Of a stretch of DNA of 64,000 nt, positions 49,574 through 59,000 are shown one piece after another. Each line of letters begins with the position of its first letter. The stretch's first letter is position 1. The translations under genes were made by a program, and so were the position numbers. The notes under the pieces were generated by a model. That model did not search any database. It was not told where the DNA came from and saw nothing but the letters and a program-made list of their open reading frames with translations. Origin of the DNA: Streptomyces sp. CBMA152 (GTDB lineage Bacteria > Actinomycetota > Actinomycetes > Streptomycetales > Streptomycetaceae); assembly GCF_014596475.1 (NCBI RefSeq), contig NZ_MECJ01000039.1:62001-126000 (forward strand), read 5' to 3'.

Positions 49574-50793
49574 CGACGTCGCAGACGGAGGCGGCGAGTT
49601 CGCCGGGCCCTCCGGGGGAGCCGTCGGGGGCCGTGTCCGACCTGGTCAGGGCGGGGACGGCGGGGCTGATCGCCGCGTTCGTCGGGTTCTCCAGCTCGTT
49701 CGCGATCGTCCTCGAAGGCCTCACGCACGTCGGCGCGAGCCGTGCCGAGGCGGCGTCCGGTCTGATGGCGCTCTCGGTCTCGATGGGCCTCGGCGCGATC
49801 TTCCTCAGCTTCCGGCTGCGGATGCCGATCAGCGTCGCCTGGTCCACCCCGGGCGCGGCGCTGCTCGCGGGCTCTGCCTCCGTCGACGGCGGATTCGGGG
49901 CGGCGGTCGGCGCGTTCCTGGTCACGGGCGTCCTGATCGTGGCGACCGGACTGTGGAAGCCGCTCGGCCGCTGGGTCTCGGCCATCCCGAAACCGCTGGC
50001 CAACGCCATGCTCGCGGGCATCCTACTGCCGTTGTGCCTCGCTCCCGCGAAGGCGGTCCAGGAGAAACCGGCGGTGGGCCTGGCCATCGTGGCGGTCTGG
50101 GCGGTCGTCGGCACATTCAAGAAGCTGTACGCGGTACCGGCGGCGGTCGTCGTGGCGGTCGTCCTGATCACCGCGACCACGCACATCTCCGCCGACGACC
50201 TCGGCCCGTTGTGGCCCCGACCGGTCCTGGTCGCCCCGCACTTCACGGCGGCGGCCCTGATCGGCATCGCCCTGCCGCTGTACGTGGTGACCATGGCGTC
50301 GCAGAACATCCCCGGCATCGCGGTGCTCAACGTCAACGGCTACCACCCCGAGCCGGGCCCGCTGTTCGGCTGGACCGGCGCGTTCGGTCTGGCGGCGGCG
50401 CCGTTCGGCGGCCACGCCGTCAACCTCGCCGCGATCACGGCCGCGCTGTGCGCCGACGAGAACGCGGGACCCGACCCGCGCAAGCGCTACCGCGCGGCCG
50501 CGATCGGCGGCGCCGCCTACCTGTTGATCGGCCTCGGCGCGGGCGCGGCGGTCGCGTTCGTCGGCGCGGCCCCGCCCACGCTGATCGAGGCGGTGGCGGG
50601 CCTCGCGCTGCTCGGCGCGCTGGGGAACTCGCTGGTGGGGGCGGTGGCCGAGCCGGGCGACCGGGAGGCGGCGGTGGTCGCGCTGGTGGTGACGGTGTCG
50701 GGCGTGCAGTTCTTCGGGATCAGCGGGGCGTTCTGGGGGCTGGTGGCGGGGGGTGCGTTGTATGGGGCGAAGAGGTGGGTACGGGTGAAGTGA
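49570..50793 (+). CDS. BenE-family membrane transporter
   Basis: 407 residues, 11-12 membrane segments, with the BenE pattern (FVGFSSSFAIVLEGLTHVGA, MPISVAWSTPGAALLAG, PLYVVTMASQNIPGIAVLN, GGHAVNLAAITAALCA). Known members carry benzoate with protons. It overlaps the flavoprotein stop by TTGA and so belongs to the halogenase operon. It may import an aromatic precursor or export an acidic product or intermediate. The TTG start at 49570 has GGAG eight bases before it. Confidence 0.85.
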   Translation: MTTSQTEAASSPGPPGEPSGAVSDLVRAGTAGLIAAFVGFSSSFAIVLEGLTHVGASRAEAASGLMALSVSMGLGAIFLSFRLRMPISVAWSTPGAALLAGSASVDGGFGAAVGAFLVTGVLIVATGLWKPLGRWVSAIPKPLANAMLAGILLPLCLAPAKAVQEKPAVGLAIVAVWAVVGTFKKLYAVPAAVVVAVVLITATTHISADDLGPLWPRPVLVAPHFTAAALIGIALPLYVVTMASQNIPGIAVLNVNGYHPEPGPLFGWTGAFGLAAAPFGGHAVNLAAITAALCADENAGPDPRKRYRAAAIGGAAYLLIGLGAGAAVAFVGAAPPTLIEAVAGLALLGALGNSLVGAVAEPGDREAAVVALVVTVSGVQFFGISGAFWGLVAGGALYGAKRWVRVK

Positions 50794-50811
50794 GAGTGGG
50801 ACCGGGGCAGG

Positions 50812-51957
50812 TCACTCCTCCGCGAACAGCTGCGCCTCGATCGCCTCGTTGTACTTCTGGAGCGCGAACTCCTGCGTACCAAAGCAGTGTTCGTCATTGG
50901 CGCCGCTGGTGAGGCCGATCTGGATCTCGCGGTAGATTTCCAGGTCCTCGTACTGCACCTGATAGGTCAGCTGCCGGTTCTCTTCCCACTGTTCGACGTT
51001 ACCCTCCGCCACCGAACCCTTCGGCACGATCAGACGCAGTTTCACCAACGTCCGGGTCGGGTCGAGCGGATGACTGGTAATCCAGAGGAAGTGGTCCGAC
51101 TGATGCAGCACCGTCTCGTTGGGAAAGATGGTGTGGATCACGTTGGCGACCGACAGCAGACGCCGTTCGCTGCGCTCGGTCCTGGAAATGAAGTTTATCG
51201 ATCGCTTCGGCAGGATCGACCGCAGATGGGGTCCGAAGCTGTCGAAGAAGAACGTGCTGTTCTCGAAGAGCGGGTTCGCGCTCTTCGCATGAAGGAACGG
51301 GAAATGGTATCCCTCAAGCGTGCCCTCGACGACGAGCTTCCAATTGATCTCCCACTCCTGGCTCTCGGCGCCGTAGATCTCGTACGAGGCGAGATCGAGA
51401 TCGGCGATGTCCGGGCGGAAGTCGCCGAGGAACGCGTCGAGGTCGGCCCGGCCCGGAGCCTCCTCGGGCATCAGCCAGACGAATCCGTACGCCTCCGCCG
51501 AGGGAACCGCCACCAGATTGCGTTTTCCCCGCTCGACGCCCGGGAAGCAGTGCGGGCTCGGGATGGCGGCGAGGGTGCCGTCGAGGTCGTAACGCCAGGC
51601 GTGATAACCGCAGGTGAACTGTTTACGCTGACCGGACGGGTCTTTTTCGAGGCGTGCTCCGCGATGGCGGCAGGCGTTGAGGAAGACATGCGCGGAGCCG
51701 TCCGAGTCCCGGCTGACCAGCAGCGGCCTGCCGAAATGCTCCAGGGTCGCGAAGGCGCCGGGCTCCGGTATCTCGGAGCTGTGCACGAGCATCGACGGCA
51801 ACTTGGCGAAAATGCGGTCGAGTTCGGCCCGGTACCACTCGGGTGACTGATAGCGGTCGACGCTGACCCGGGTGTCCGAGTCGGTCAGCGGAAGTCGCTT
51901 GTCGCGAAGGTGCTCCAGGGCACGGTCAAGGATCCGGAGTTCCTCGTCGCGATTCAT
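50812..51957 (-). CDS. Rieske non-haem iron oxygenase, large subunit
   Basis: 381 residues. Rieske cluster C96-x-H98 and C116-x2-H119 (CRHRG, CGYHAW). The catalytic domain has the iron ligands in EGTLEGYHFPFLH and a distal Asp in YEDLEIYREIQ. Such enzymes hydroxylate, demethylate or cyclise with O2 and electrons from a reductase, which is not encoded nearby. It is convergent with BenE (18-bp gap) and close to the rest of the locus, so it may tailor the product, possibly on an aromatic part. Its own promoter is strong (TTGAAC, 17 bp, TAGAAT). Confidence 0.9.
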   Translation of the reverse strand: MNRDEELRILDRALEHLRDKRLPLTDSDTRVSVDRYQSPEWYRAELDRIFAKLPSMLVHSSEIPEPGAFATLEHFGRPLLVSRDSDGSAHVFLNACRHRGARLEKDPSGQRKQFTCGYHAWRYDLDGTLAAIPSPHCFPGVERGKRNLVAVPSAEAYGFVWLMPEEAPGRADLDAFLGDFRPDIADLDLASYEIYGAESQEWEINWKLVVEGTLEGYHFPFLHAKSANPLFENSTFFFDSFGPHLRSILPKRSINFISRTERSERRLLSVANVIHTIFPNETVLHQSDHFLWITSHPLDPTRTLVKLRLIVPKGSVAEGNVEQWEENRQLTYQVQYEDLEIYREIQIGLTSGANDEHCFGTQEFALQKYNEAIEAQLFAEE

Positions 51958-51995
51958 CCGCCAACCCCCTCCACCTCATGTGGTGATCCGGTGCA

Positions 51996-52070
51996 ATTCT
52001 AGAGCGGCGGCGAGCCCTGTTCAATATCAAACAAGGCGCGGTTGAACGGCAGTTGCGCGATTCTTATTCC
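51996..52070. promoter_or_regulatory. Divergent promoters sharing an inverted TTGAAC
   Basis: GTTCAA (52019-52024) and TTGAAC (52042-52047) are inverted copies. On the minus strand TTGAAC is followed after 17 bp by TAGAAT (52001-51996), a near-consensus promoter for the Rieske gene. On the plus strand TTGAAC is followed after 17 bp by TATTCC (52065-52070), a weaker promoter for the antiporter gene. The mirrored -35 elements suggest shared control. Confidence 0.55.
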
Positions 52071-52108
52071 GTCGCTAGAACAGCGGGACACCCTGCGGCC
52101 CGACAGGA

Positions 52109-53428
52109 GTGAGCACCGACGTGCAGACGCATCTCGAACTCGCCGGATCCGCCGCGCCCTCCACCGGACGCTTCCTCCTCGCCCTGGCGCTGATTCTCGC
52201 GGTGGCCTTCGCGCTGGCGCGACTCGCGGTGCGATTGCGGCAGCCGGCGGTGATGGGGGAGATCGTCGGCGGCATTCTGCTGGGCCCGAGTCTGTTCTCC
52301 CTCTTTCCGGGCGACGTGGAAAAGCGCCTGGTGGCGCCGTCCGTGCTCCCCTACCTCCAGACACTCTCCCAACTGGGCCTGGTGCTCTTCATGTTCGGCG
52401 TCGGCTACCACTTCGACGTGGTCCATCTGCGCGCCCCGAGCGCGCGGCGGCAGGTGGCGGCGGTGTCCCTGAGCTCGGTGGCGCTGCCGTTCGCGCTGGG
52501 CATGGGCCTGGCGTACGGGCTCTACCCCTGGCTCAGCAAATCCCAGCTCAAGGTGGACGGACCGCTGGGCCCGGCGCTGTTCCTGGGCGCGGCGATGTCC
52601 ATCACCGCGTTCCCCGTACTCGCCCGCATTCTGGCCGAACGCGGCCTGTACAAGGACCCGTTGGGTGTGGTGGCACTCGCGTGCGCGGCCGTGCAGGACT
52701 TCCTGGCGTGGTGCGTTCTCGCGGTGGTGGTCGTGGTGGTCCGCAGCGGCGGACCCTGGCCGCTGGCCCGGATGGCGCTGGAGTCGGCGCTGCTGCTGGC
52801 CGCGCTGGTCCTGCTCGTACGCCCCGCCCTGGCCTGGCTCCTCGACCGGGCCAGACCCTGGGCGGGCGGCACGGCCCTGACCCACTCCGTCCTGGTCGTC
52901 GGTGTGCTGCTGACCGCCGCCGCGACCGACGAGATCGGACTGCACGCGGTCTTCGGCGCCTTCGCGTTCGGCGCGATCGCACCGCGCCGCCAGATCGACG
53001 AGACGGCGCCGCAGGTCCCCGAACGCATCGAGCAGACCAGCCTGCTGCTGCTCCCGGTCTTCTTCACGGTCACCGGCATGTCGGTGAACATCTCGGGCCT
53101 CGGCGTCCGGGGCCTGATCATGACGGCGGCAGTCCTGGTGGTCGCCTGCGCGGGCAAGTTCACCGGCGCGTACGGAGCGGCCCGCCTGACGGGCGCGCCC
53201 CCTCGCGAGGCGACGACGCTGGGCGTCCTCCTCAACGCCCGTGGCCTTACGGAGCTGGTCATCCTGAACGTCGGCCTCGGCCTCGGCGTCATCGACACCC
53301 GGCTGTTCACGGCGATGGTGGTGATGGCGGTGGGGACGACGCTGATCACCGGGCCGCTGTTGGATCGGGCGCGGCCGCCGGCGCTCCCGCTCTCGCAGGC
53401 GCCGATGCTGCCGGTGATCAATCCCTGA
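52109..53428 (+). CDS. CPA2-family cation/proton antiporter
   Basis: 439 residues, about 12-13 membrane segments. KefB/NapA-like features: AVMGEIVGGILLGPSLFSLF, LGLVLFMFGVGYHFDVVHL, AAMSITAFPVLARILAERGL, LTAAATDEIGLHAVFGAFAFG (ion-binding Thr/Asp region) and LLNARGLTELVILNVGL. It exchanges Na+ or K+ for protons. Related antiporters are found at the edge of several antibiotic clusters, but it may be unrelated to the locus. GTG start lies almost on its AGGAG; GTG 52121 has better spacing and is possible. Confidence 0.85.
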   Translation: MSTDVQTHLELAGSAAPSTGRFLLALALILAVAFALARLAVRLRQPAVMGEIVGGILLGPSLFSLFPGDVEKRLVAPSVLPYLQTLSQLGLVLFMFGVGYHFDVVHLRAPSARRQVAAVSLSSVALPFALGMGLAYGLYPWLSKSQLKVDGPLGPALFLGAAMSITAFPVLARILAERGLYKDPLGVVALACAAVQDFLAWCVLAVVVVVVRSGGPWPLARMALESALLLAALVLLVRPALAWLLDRARPWAGGTALTHSVLVVGVLLTAAATDEIGLHAVFGAFAFGAIAPRRQIDETAPQVPERIEQTSLLLLPVFFTVTGMSVNISGLGVRGLIMTAAVLVVACAGKFTGAYGAARLTGAPPREATTLGVLLNARGLTELVILNVGLGLGVIDTRLFTAMVVMAVGTTLITGPLLDRARPPALPLSQAPMLPVINP

Positions 53429-53581
53429 CCAGGAGGTCGGGGGAGGGGGATTCCGGAAATCCGCCGAACCGCACGTGCGACCACATCGATGGGCGTAACC
53501 TCGACGCCTCCGGCGGTGGCGCCGTCCCGTTCGGTCCGAGCTCTTCACATTCCCCAGGTGTCGCGTGAACATGGGCAACAT

Positions 53582-55936
53582 ATGCGATTGACGATTGACA
53601 GCGGCGATTTACCCAGGGCCTGGCGGCCGTATGTGGATCCCCCTCTGCTCTCTCCCGAGTTGCTCCATGAGCCGGACCTGGGCGCTCATCCGGACTTCGC
53701 TCGACTGCGTCACTACCTGGGCGCGTTGGTCACCCGGCGGACCGCGCCCGTGCACACCGCGGTCGCCTTCAACGCGGTGTACTTCGGCTTCGACACGGAA
53801 GCCGGTGGCTACGCCGGCGGGCCGCTCGACATCGGGGACTTCCCCTCCGTCGCCCTCGACGACGAGGTCGAGGCGCTCCCCGTCGGCGCGATGATCAATG
53901 TGCGAACCGGCGGTGATCTCCTGCCTGCGGAGGTGATCTACAAGGAGGGCGCTCATCGGGATCTCGGCAGCGCGGGAGATGTGCCGACGTGGTTGTCGGG
54001 TGCTCCGTCCGGTGCCCAGGGCCCGGGCATGCTTGCGGCGGTGGAGTCGCCGACCATGCGCGAGCGGCTGGTCTTCGATGCCGGGGCATTCGGTCAGGGG
54101 CTGGCCGCGACCAGCCAACGGCTCGCCAGGCTGAGCCGTCGGCGAACGACCGATGAGTACGGTCATCTGCTGGTCGAAGCGCGGTACAGGCGGCCCGAGA
54201 GCGACCTGGACGACACGTCCTACTACGCCCGCTATCTGATGACCCGGGGCCGGGACCAACTGACCAGCTCCTTGGCCCCCATGCCGCTGCCATTGATGCT
54301 GCCACCCACCAGTACTCCGGACGAGTTGGAAGCAGCGCTGCTCAGGCTGATGTGTGTCGTCCGGCAGGCGCTGGCGTCGTCGCCCGACCTTCGGATGTGG
54401 GGTGACTACGCCTTCACCCGGACCTCCATGGCCGCTCGTCTCGCCGATCCGGGACCGCTGGGGCGTGATGCCCTCGAAGCCCTGGCGCACTCGGTCGCCC
54501 GCTCGGCCGTGCCGATCGGGACGCGTCGGGCGGCGGCCCAGAAGAAGGTCGTCTACACCGCTCTCGGACCGGCGCTGCGTGCCCTGCCACAGGCCTCCGG
54601 GCTGCTCCGGGAAACGGCGTATCCCCTGGCCATCAGCCACGCCAACGTCCTGCTTACGGACTATGCGCGGGGAGAGGCGGACGAGGACACGGGGCTGCTC
54701 CCCAACGGCGTTCACATGACCCTGGACGACCGTTGGCAGGGCGGCGGGGTGTGGCGGGTCGAGTACGCGGCAGACGAAGGCCCGGGGCGCTTGCCCCTGG
54801 GGTCCTTGGGTGAGCCGGCCGGTCGTGGCTGGACCGAGAGCTGTGTCCCGACGCCGCCCGCGACCTCACTGCACCCGGTTGCGCGGCCCGAGGCCGTCAA
54901 GCCCTCCCCTCGCGTCCCGGACGCCGAACCAGACCCCGATGACGCAGAACTGTGGCCCGACGACCGGGGGTTGGGTGACCCGGTTCCGGCATCGGCCGAG
55001 CCGGACCGGATCGAGTGGACCCAGCCTCTGCGCTCCGCGCACCGGACATTTGGATGCCTACCGCTGCCACAGGATGTTCTGGCCGGGCTCGCGCTGCCCG
55101 GCTTTCCGGACGAGGACGTACAGGTCCGGATGAGTCACGACGGGCGGACTCTGCCGTCCCGTTGGTCCAGCCAGTGCGCACGGATCGACAAGGAGGGCCG
55201 CCTCACCGGCCTGCGTTGGCCGGACGAATTCTTCCCGGGGATCCTGCTCACGTCGACCTGGCGGCGCGACAGCCGGACGGTGAACATCAGGACCCGGCTG
55301 CTGTCCCGGCCGCAGACCGTCGACGGGCAGCCGGTGGCGCACCGTTACGACCGGCGCGTACGCACCCGGGACGGTGTGGACACACCACGGCGGGGCCCGG
55401 CCGTCGGCGCCTGGACCGACACCGAGTCTCTTGTCATGATCGCTGTCCGTCGTCTCGGGCTCCTGGACGTCTATGGCCGTGCTCTGCTCGCCCGTGAACG
55501 GCTCCACCCCGCGATCGGCCTCGTCATGGCGGACGCACCGGTCCGTCCCACCGCCCCCGGTGTGGAAAGGGCTTTGGTCGCACTGCTGGCCACCGGCCGT
55601 CTCACCACGGTGTGCGGCAGTCGCGGCGCCGACGGTCGCCCCCACTACCCTCCCAAGCCGTATGAGGCGGGGCTGGAACTCGTCTGCTACACCCCGCTGG
55701 TCGTCGAGGACAGGCCACGTGGCGGGAACGGCGCCGACGAGCCGGCCAAGGCGGGCCGCCTGGTCACCAGGTATCACGTGCCCGGCTTCCTGCGACTCAT
55801 AGGTCATCTGGGGCACGAGGCGAGCGACGAACAGCGGCGCTTGTTCCGGCAGGACTTCCTGACGTTCGGCCTGGCCGGTACACCCGAGATACCTCCGGGC
55901 TACACCTATGTGCGACCGCATGAACGGGGTTCGTGA
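53582..55936 (+). CDS. Large protein of unknown function, first gene of a two-gene accessory locus
   Basis: 784 residues, soluble, no signal peptide, no membrane segment. I recognise no domain. An Asp/Glu/Pro-rich linker lies at about 425-490 and divides it into an N-terminal part of about 420 residues and a C-terminal part of about 290 with a YFGFDTEAGG-like block in the first and WSSQCARIDKEGRLTGLRWP in the second. Codon bias is coding and typical for the host. It is followed 96 bp later by the giant ATPase gene in the same direction, so the two are probably one unit. Start: ATG at 53582 without a clear ribosome site; GTG 53558 is an alternative. Confidence 0.7.
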   Translation: MRLTIDSGDLPRAWRPYVDPPLLSPELLHEPDLGAHPDFARLRHYLGALVTRRTAPVHTAVAFNAVYFGFDTEAGGYAGGPLDIGDFPSVALDDEVEALPVGAMINVRTGGDLLPAEVIYKEGAHRDLGSAGDVPTWLSGAPSGAQGPGMLAAVESPTMRERLVFDAGAFGQGLAATSQRLARLSRRRTTDEYGHLLVEARYRRPESDLDDTSYYARYLMTRGRDQLTSSLAPMPLPLMLPPTSTPDELEAALLRLMCVVRQALASSPDLRMWGDYAFTRTSMAARLADPGPLGRDALEALAHSVARSAVPIGTRRAAAQKKVVYTALGPALRALPQASGLLRETAYPLAISHANVLLTDYARGEADEDTGLLPNGVHMTLDDRWQGGGVWRVEYAADEGPGRLPLGSLGEPAGRGWTESCVPTPPATSLHPVARPEAVKPSPRVPDAEPDPDDAELWPDDRGLGDPVPASAEPDRIEWTQPLRSAHRTFGCLPLPQDVLAGLALPGFPDEDVQVRMSHDGRTLPSRWSSQCARIDKEGRLTGLRWPDEFFPGILLTSTWRRDSRTVNIRTRLLSRPQTVDGQPVAHRYDRRVRTRDGVDTPRRGPAVGAWTDTESLVMIAVRRLGLLDVYGRALLARERLHPAIGLVMADAPVRPTAPGVERALVALLATGRLTTVCGSRGADGRPHYPPKPYEAGLELVCYTPLVVEDRPRGGNGADEPAKAGRLVTRYHVPGFLRLIGHLGHEASDEQRRLFRQDFLTFGLAGTPEIPPGYTYVRPHERGS

Positions 55937-56032
55937 ACATTCGCGGTGGCACACCTTCTGCCCTGTCCCTACGGGACCGGGCCGCACGACAGCACGTAGA
56001 CACCCAGTACCGACCCGTACGCAGGAGATCGT

Positions 56033-59000
56033 GTGAGCTCACCTCGTCGCCACCGTGCCCAGCTGTGCGAAGAGTCCGAATCCCCGTTCGTCACGGCCGA
56101 AGGAACAGCGGCCGACATGGCCCCTGTCCTCGTCGGCGCGCTGGAGGCGCTGGCGCGAGCCCTGTCCGCGGTTCCCTCGCCGGTCGGCTCGGCCGTGAGG
56201 CTTCTCCAGCAGGCCGACGTGGAACACGCCCTGAACTCGATGCCGGTGCAGTGGCGTCGTCATCTGCTCGGTGCTCTGCGCATCTCGGTGATGGGGACGA
56301 GGGTGAGTCCGGCCCTGTGCCGTGACATTCTGGCCCGCTTGGGGCGCGATCCTGACTCGCCCAAGGCGCGGCACGCCGCCGCCCACCTCGGCCAGCCCCT
56401 GTTCGGTGACCTGCTGACGGCAGCCCGCTCGGACGAACCGTTGACCCGGCGCTGGAGCCCCGCGCTGCTGCGCCTCGCTGCGTGGTCGATGCTGCGCGTC
56501 AGCGGCGAGGACGCGCCGCTGTGGGTCTGGGCCCTGGACCAGCCATGGATGACGGATGCCTCTCCACCGGAAGCGATTGCCGTCGTACGACAAGCCGCAG
56601 CGCGTGTCGTGGAGCTGTTACCGGAATCCCGGGAGCAGCACGAGGAACAGGATGCGGACCGCGGCGAGGTGTCGGCCGGCTCCGGCGGACAGGTTTCGGC
56701 TGACACTGGTGAAGGGACGAGGCAGGAAGTAGCGCCGGACGCCGAGCTGCTCGCCGCCAACCTCGACCGCGCCGAGCAGGCACTGAAGGCCGCGATCGAG
56801 CCTGTGCAGCGGGTTGCCCGGGCGGTGTCCGAGCAGGCCAGGCCCGACGAGGCGGACCTTGCCGCGCTCGTCGAGATCGCGGAGTCGTTCGACGCCGCCT
56901 CGGCGGGACTCCATGCCCATCAAGTGGTCCCCGCATCCATCGATCTGACGGGGCTCAGGGAGGGGACGGCCGCGGTGGTCGAGGCGCTGGACCTCGGCGA
57001 ACTCCGCGCGCGGCTCCCGCTCGTGGCACGCCTGGGCCGAACGGCGGGCTCCGCGCTGCCGATTGACGCACTGGCCCAGGCACAGGAACGCGCGCGTACG
57101 CTGCACTCCCAGGAGACCTGGGGCCGGCAGGACCGAGTGGATGCCGAAGCGCTTGGCACCCTCCTGACGATGGTGGAGTTCGCGCAGAGCAGCGAGGGCA
57201 GGTCCGCAGAGATCCTTGAGCTCCTGGGGGCGATGTCCGCGAAGGGGCCCGCAGCCGAACTGGTGCTGCTGGCCGCACAGCACGCGTGCCTGACGTTCGT
57301 ACAGGATGAGGAGCAGGCGGGCGGCGCCGGTCGAAGCCCGCTCGTGGCCCCGGTCCCCGTAACGGCTCCGCCTGTTTCGCCGGTCCCAGCACCGGTGCCA
57401 TCCACGGATGAGCCAGCGCCGCCGCCTGTGCCAGACAAGCCCCAGCACGATGCCTCGGCCGGCCCGTCGACCCCGGTATCGTCCGACCGTGCGAAGCGGG
57501 AGTGGCCGGGGGCGGCCGCTGCGGCCATGGGCGCGACGATTCCGGCTCAGCGCAGCGGAGAGGCCGCTGCCCCGAACTCCGCCGAGGGAATCAGCTCTCG
57601 TGCTTCCGATGCCACACCCGCCGGATCGGACGTGGCGCGGACCGCTTCGTCGTCCGCCATGTCCTCCACGGCATCGCTCGCGCCTCTCGTGGCAGTGCAG
57701 CGCTACGGGATGGCGGCGGCGCTGGCTGCCCAGAGCGGCGAACCCGCTTTCCGGGTCTCGGCTCTGCGGATCTGCGCGTTCGCCCACGGGGTGCGATCGG
57801 CCAGTGGCGAATGTGCCTCCCGCGTCCGGGGCGAGCTGGCCGAGACGAATGTGGACCAGCTGGTTGGCAGTCGACCGGATGCCGCCCTCGTCACCGCCGC
57901 CCTGCTGCGTACAGTCCTGGTAACCGGCGATCCCGAGGCCAGCGCCCCGCTGGAGCGGGTCGCTTCGGCGCTGCCGCCGAGCCTGGCGTCCATCGCCGCC
58001 GAGGTCTCCCGGCGGGCCCTGCAGTCGATGCTGCTCCACTCGCCCCCACTGGCCTTGGCCCGGGGTGCCGCCGAGCTCGAAAAGACCATGCAGGAGGCCC
58101 GTGAGGAGTGCCAGCAGGGGCTCGATCAGGTCCCCAGGCTGCGCTTCAGCCGCGCGACTGAGATCACACGTGTCTGGCTCGGCAAGGACGGCCTCATCGG
58201 TGCCCTCCTGCGCAGCGCGGTCGACGACGACAGGGCGGCCATCGACGATGTGGCGCAGCGTGTACGGGAGTTGGGTGTCGACTCCGTACTCCAGGACCGG
58301 CTGAACGACATCGACCGGCAGATGATGAAGTCCAGCAGGAGCCGCCTGGAAGGCCCCGCGCGACAGAGCTTGTTGCGGCTGATGAACGATCGACTGCGGT
58401 CGGTGGAGAAGTGGGTCGCCGCCGCGCGTGCGCTCGACGCCGGGGCCAGCGACTGGAGCGCGGATCAGGTCCAGGAGATGCGCGCCAACGTGCTGGCGCT
58501 GCGCAGCAGCGTGCTCGACGACCTCGATGAGCAGTCCCTGACCGAGGATCCGTACGCCGCGACGGCCATGCAGTCGGCTGCGAGCTCTCTGCGCCTGACC
58601 TTCGAGCTGCTGGCCGGTGACACCCGGCTCGATCCGATGGAGCCCGCGGCCGAAATCGTGCTGGGAGCCGATCTGTTGAAGATCGCGGGCGTACGCGTGG
58701 ACGAGGTGAGCGGGCGGATCTCACCGCCGCATCTGTCGATGGAGGACATCGCGGCCGCCGGGGACAGGTCGTGGGCGGAGGCCGTCAGAAGGCATGCGGC
58801 GGCCGAGCGGTTCGACCTGGCCGCCTACCTCCTCGACCTCTCCGAGAAGCGCCATCTGCCAGGTGTCGGGGAGGACGGCAGGTTGATCGCCGAGAGTGTG
58901 CACACGGCGGTGACCGAGGCGGCCAAGAGCACTGCGGCCGAGTTGCGGGGAAAGCGGCGGGCCCTTGAGGACGCCCTGCGCCGCACCCGCGTGAACGGGG

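Noticed and set aside
53489..53581. Longer N-terminus for the 784-aa protein
   Set aside because: The extra 31 codons are Pro/Ser-rich with no ribosome site; the ATG at 53582 is the more conservative start, although GTG 53558 remains possible.
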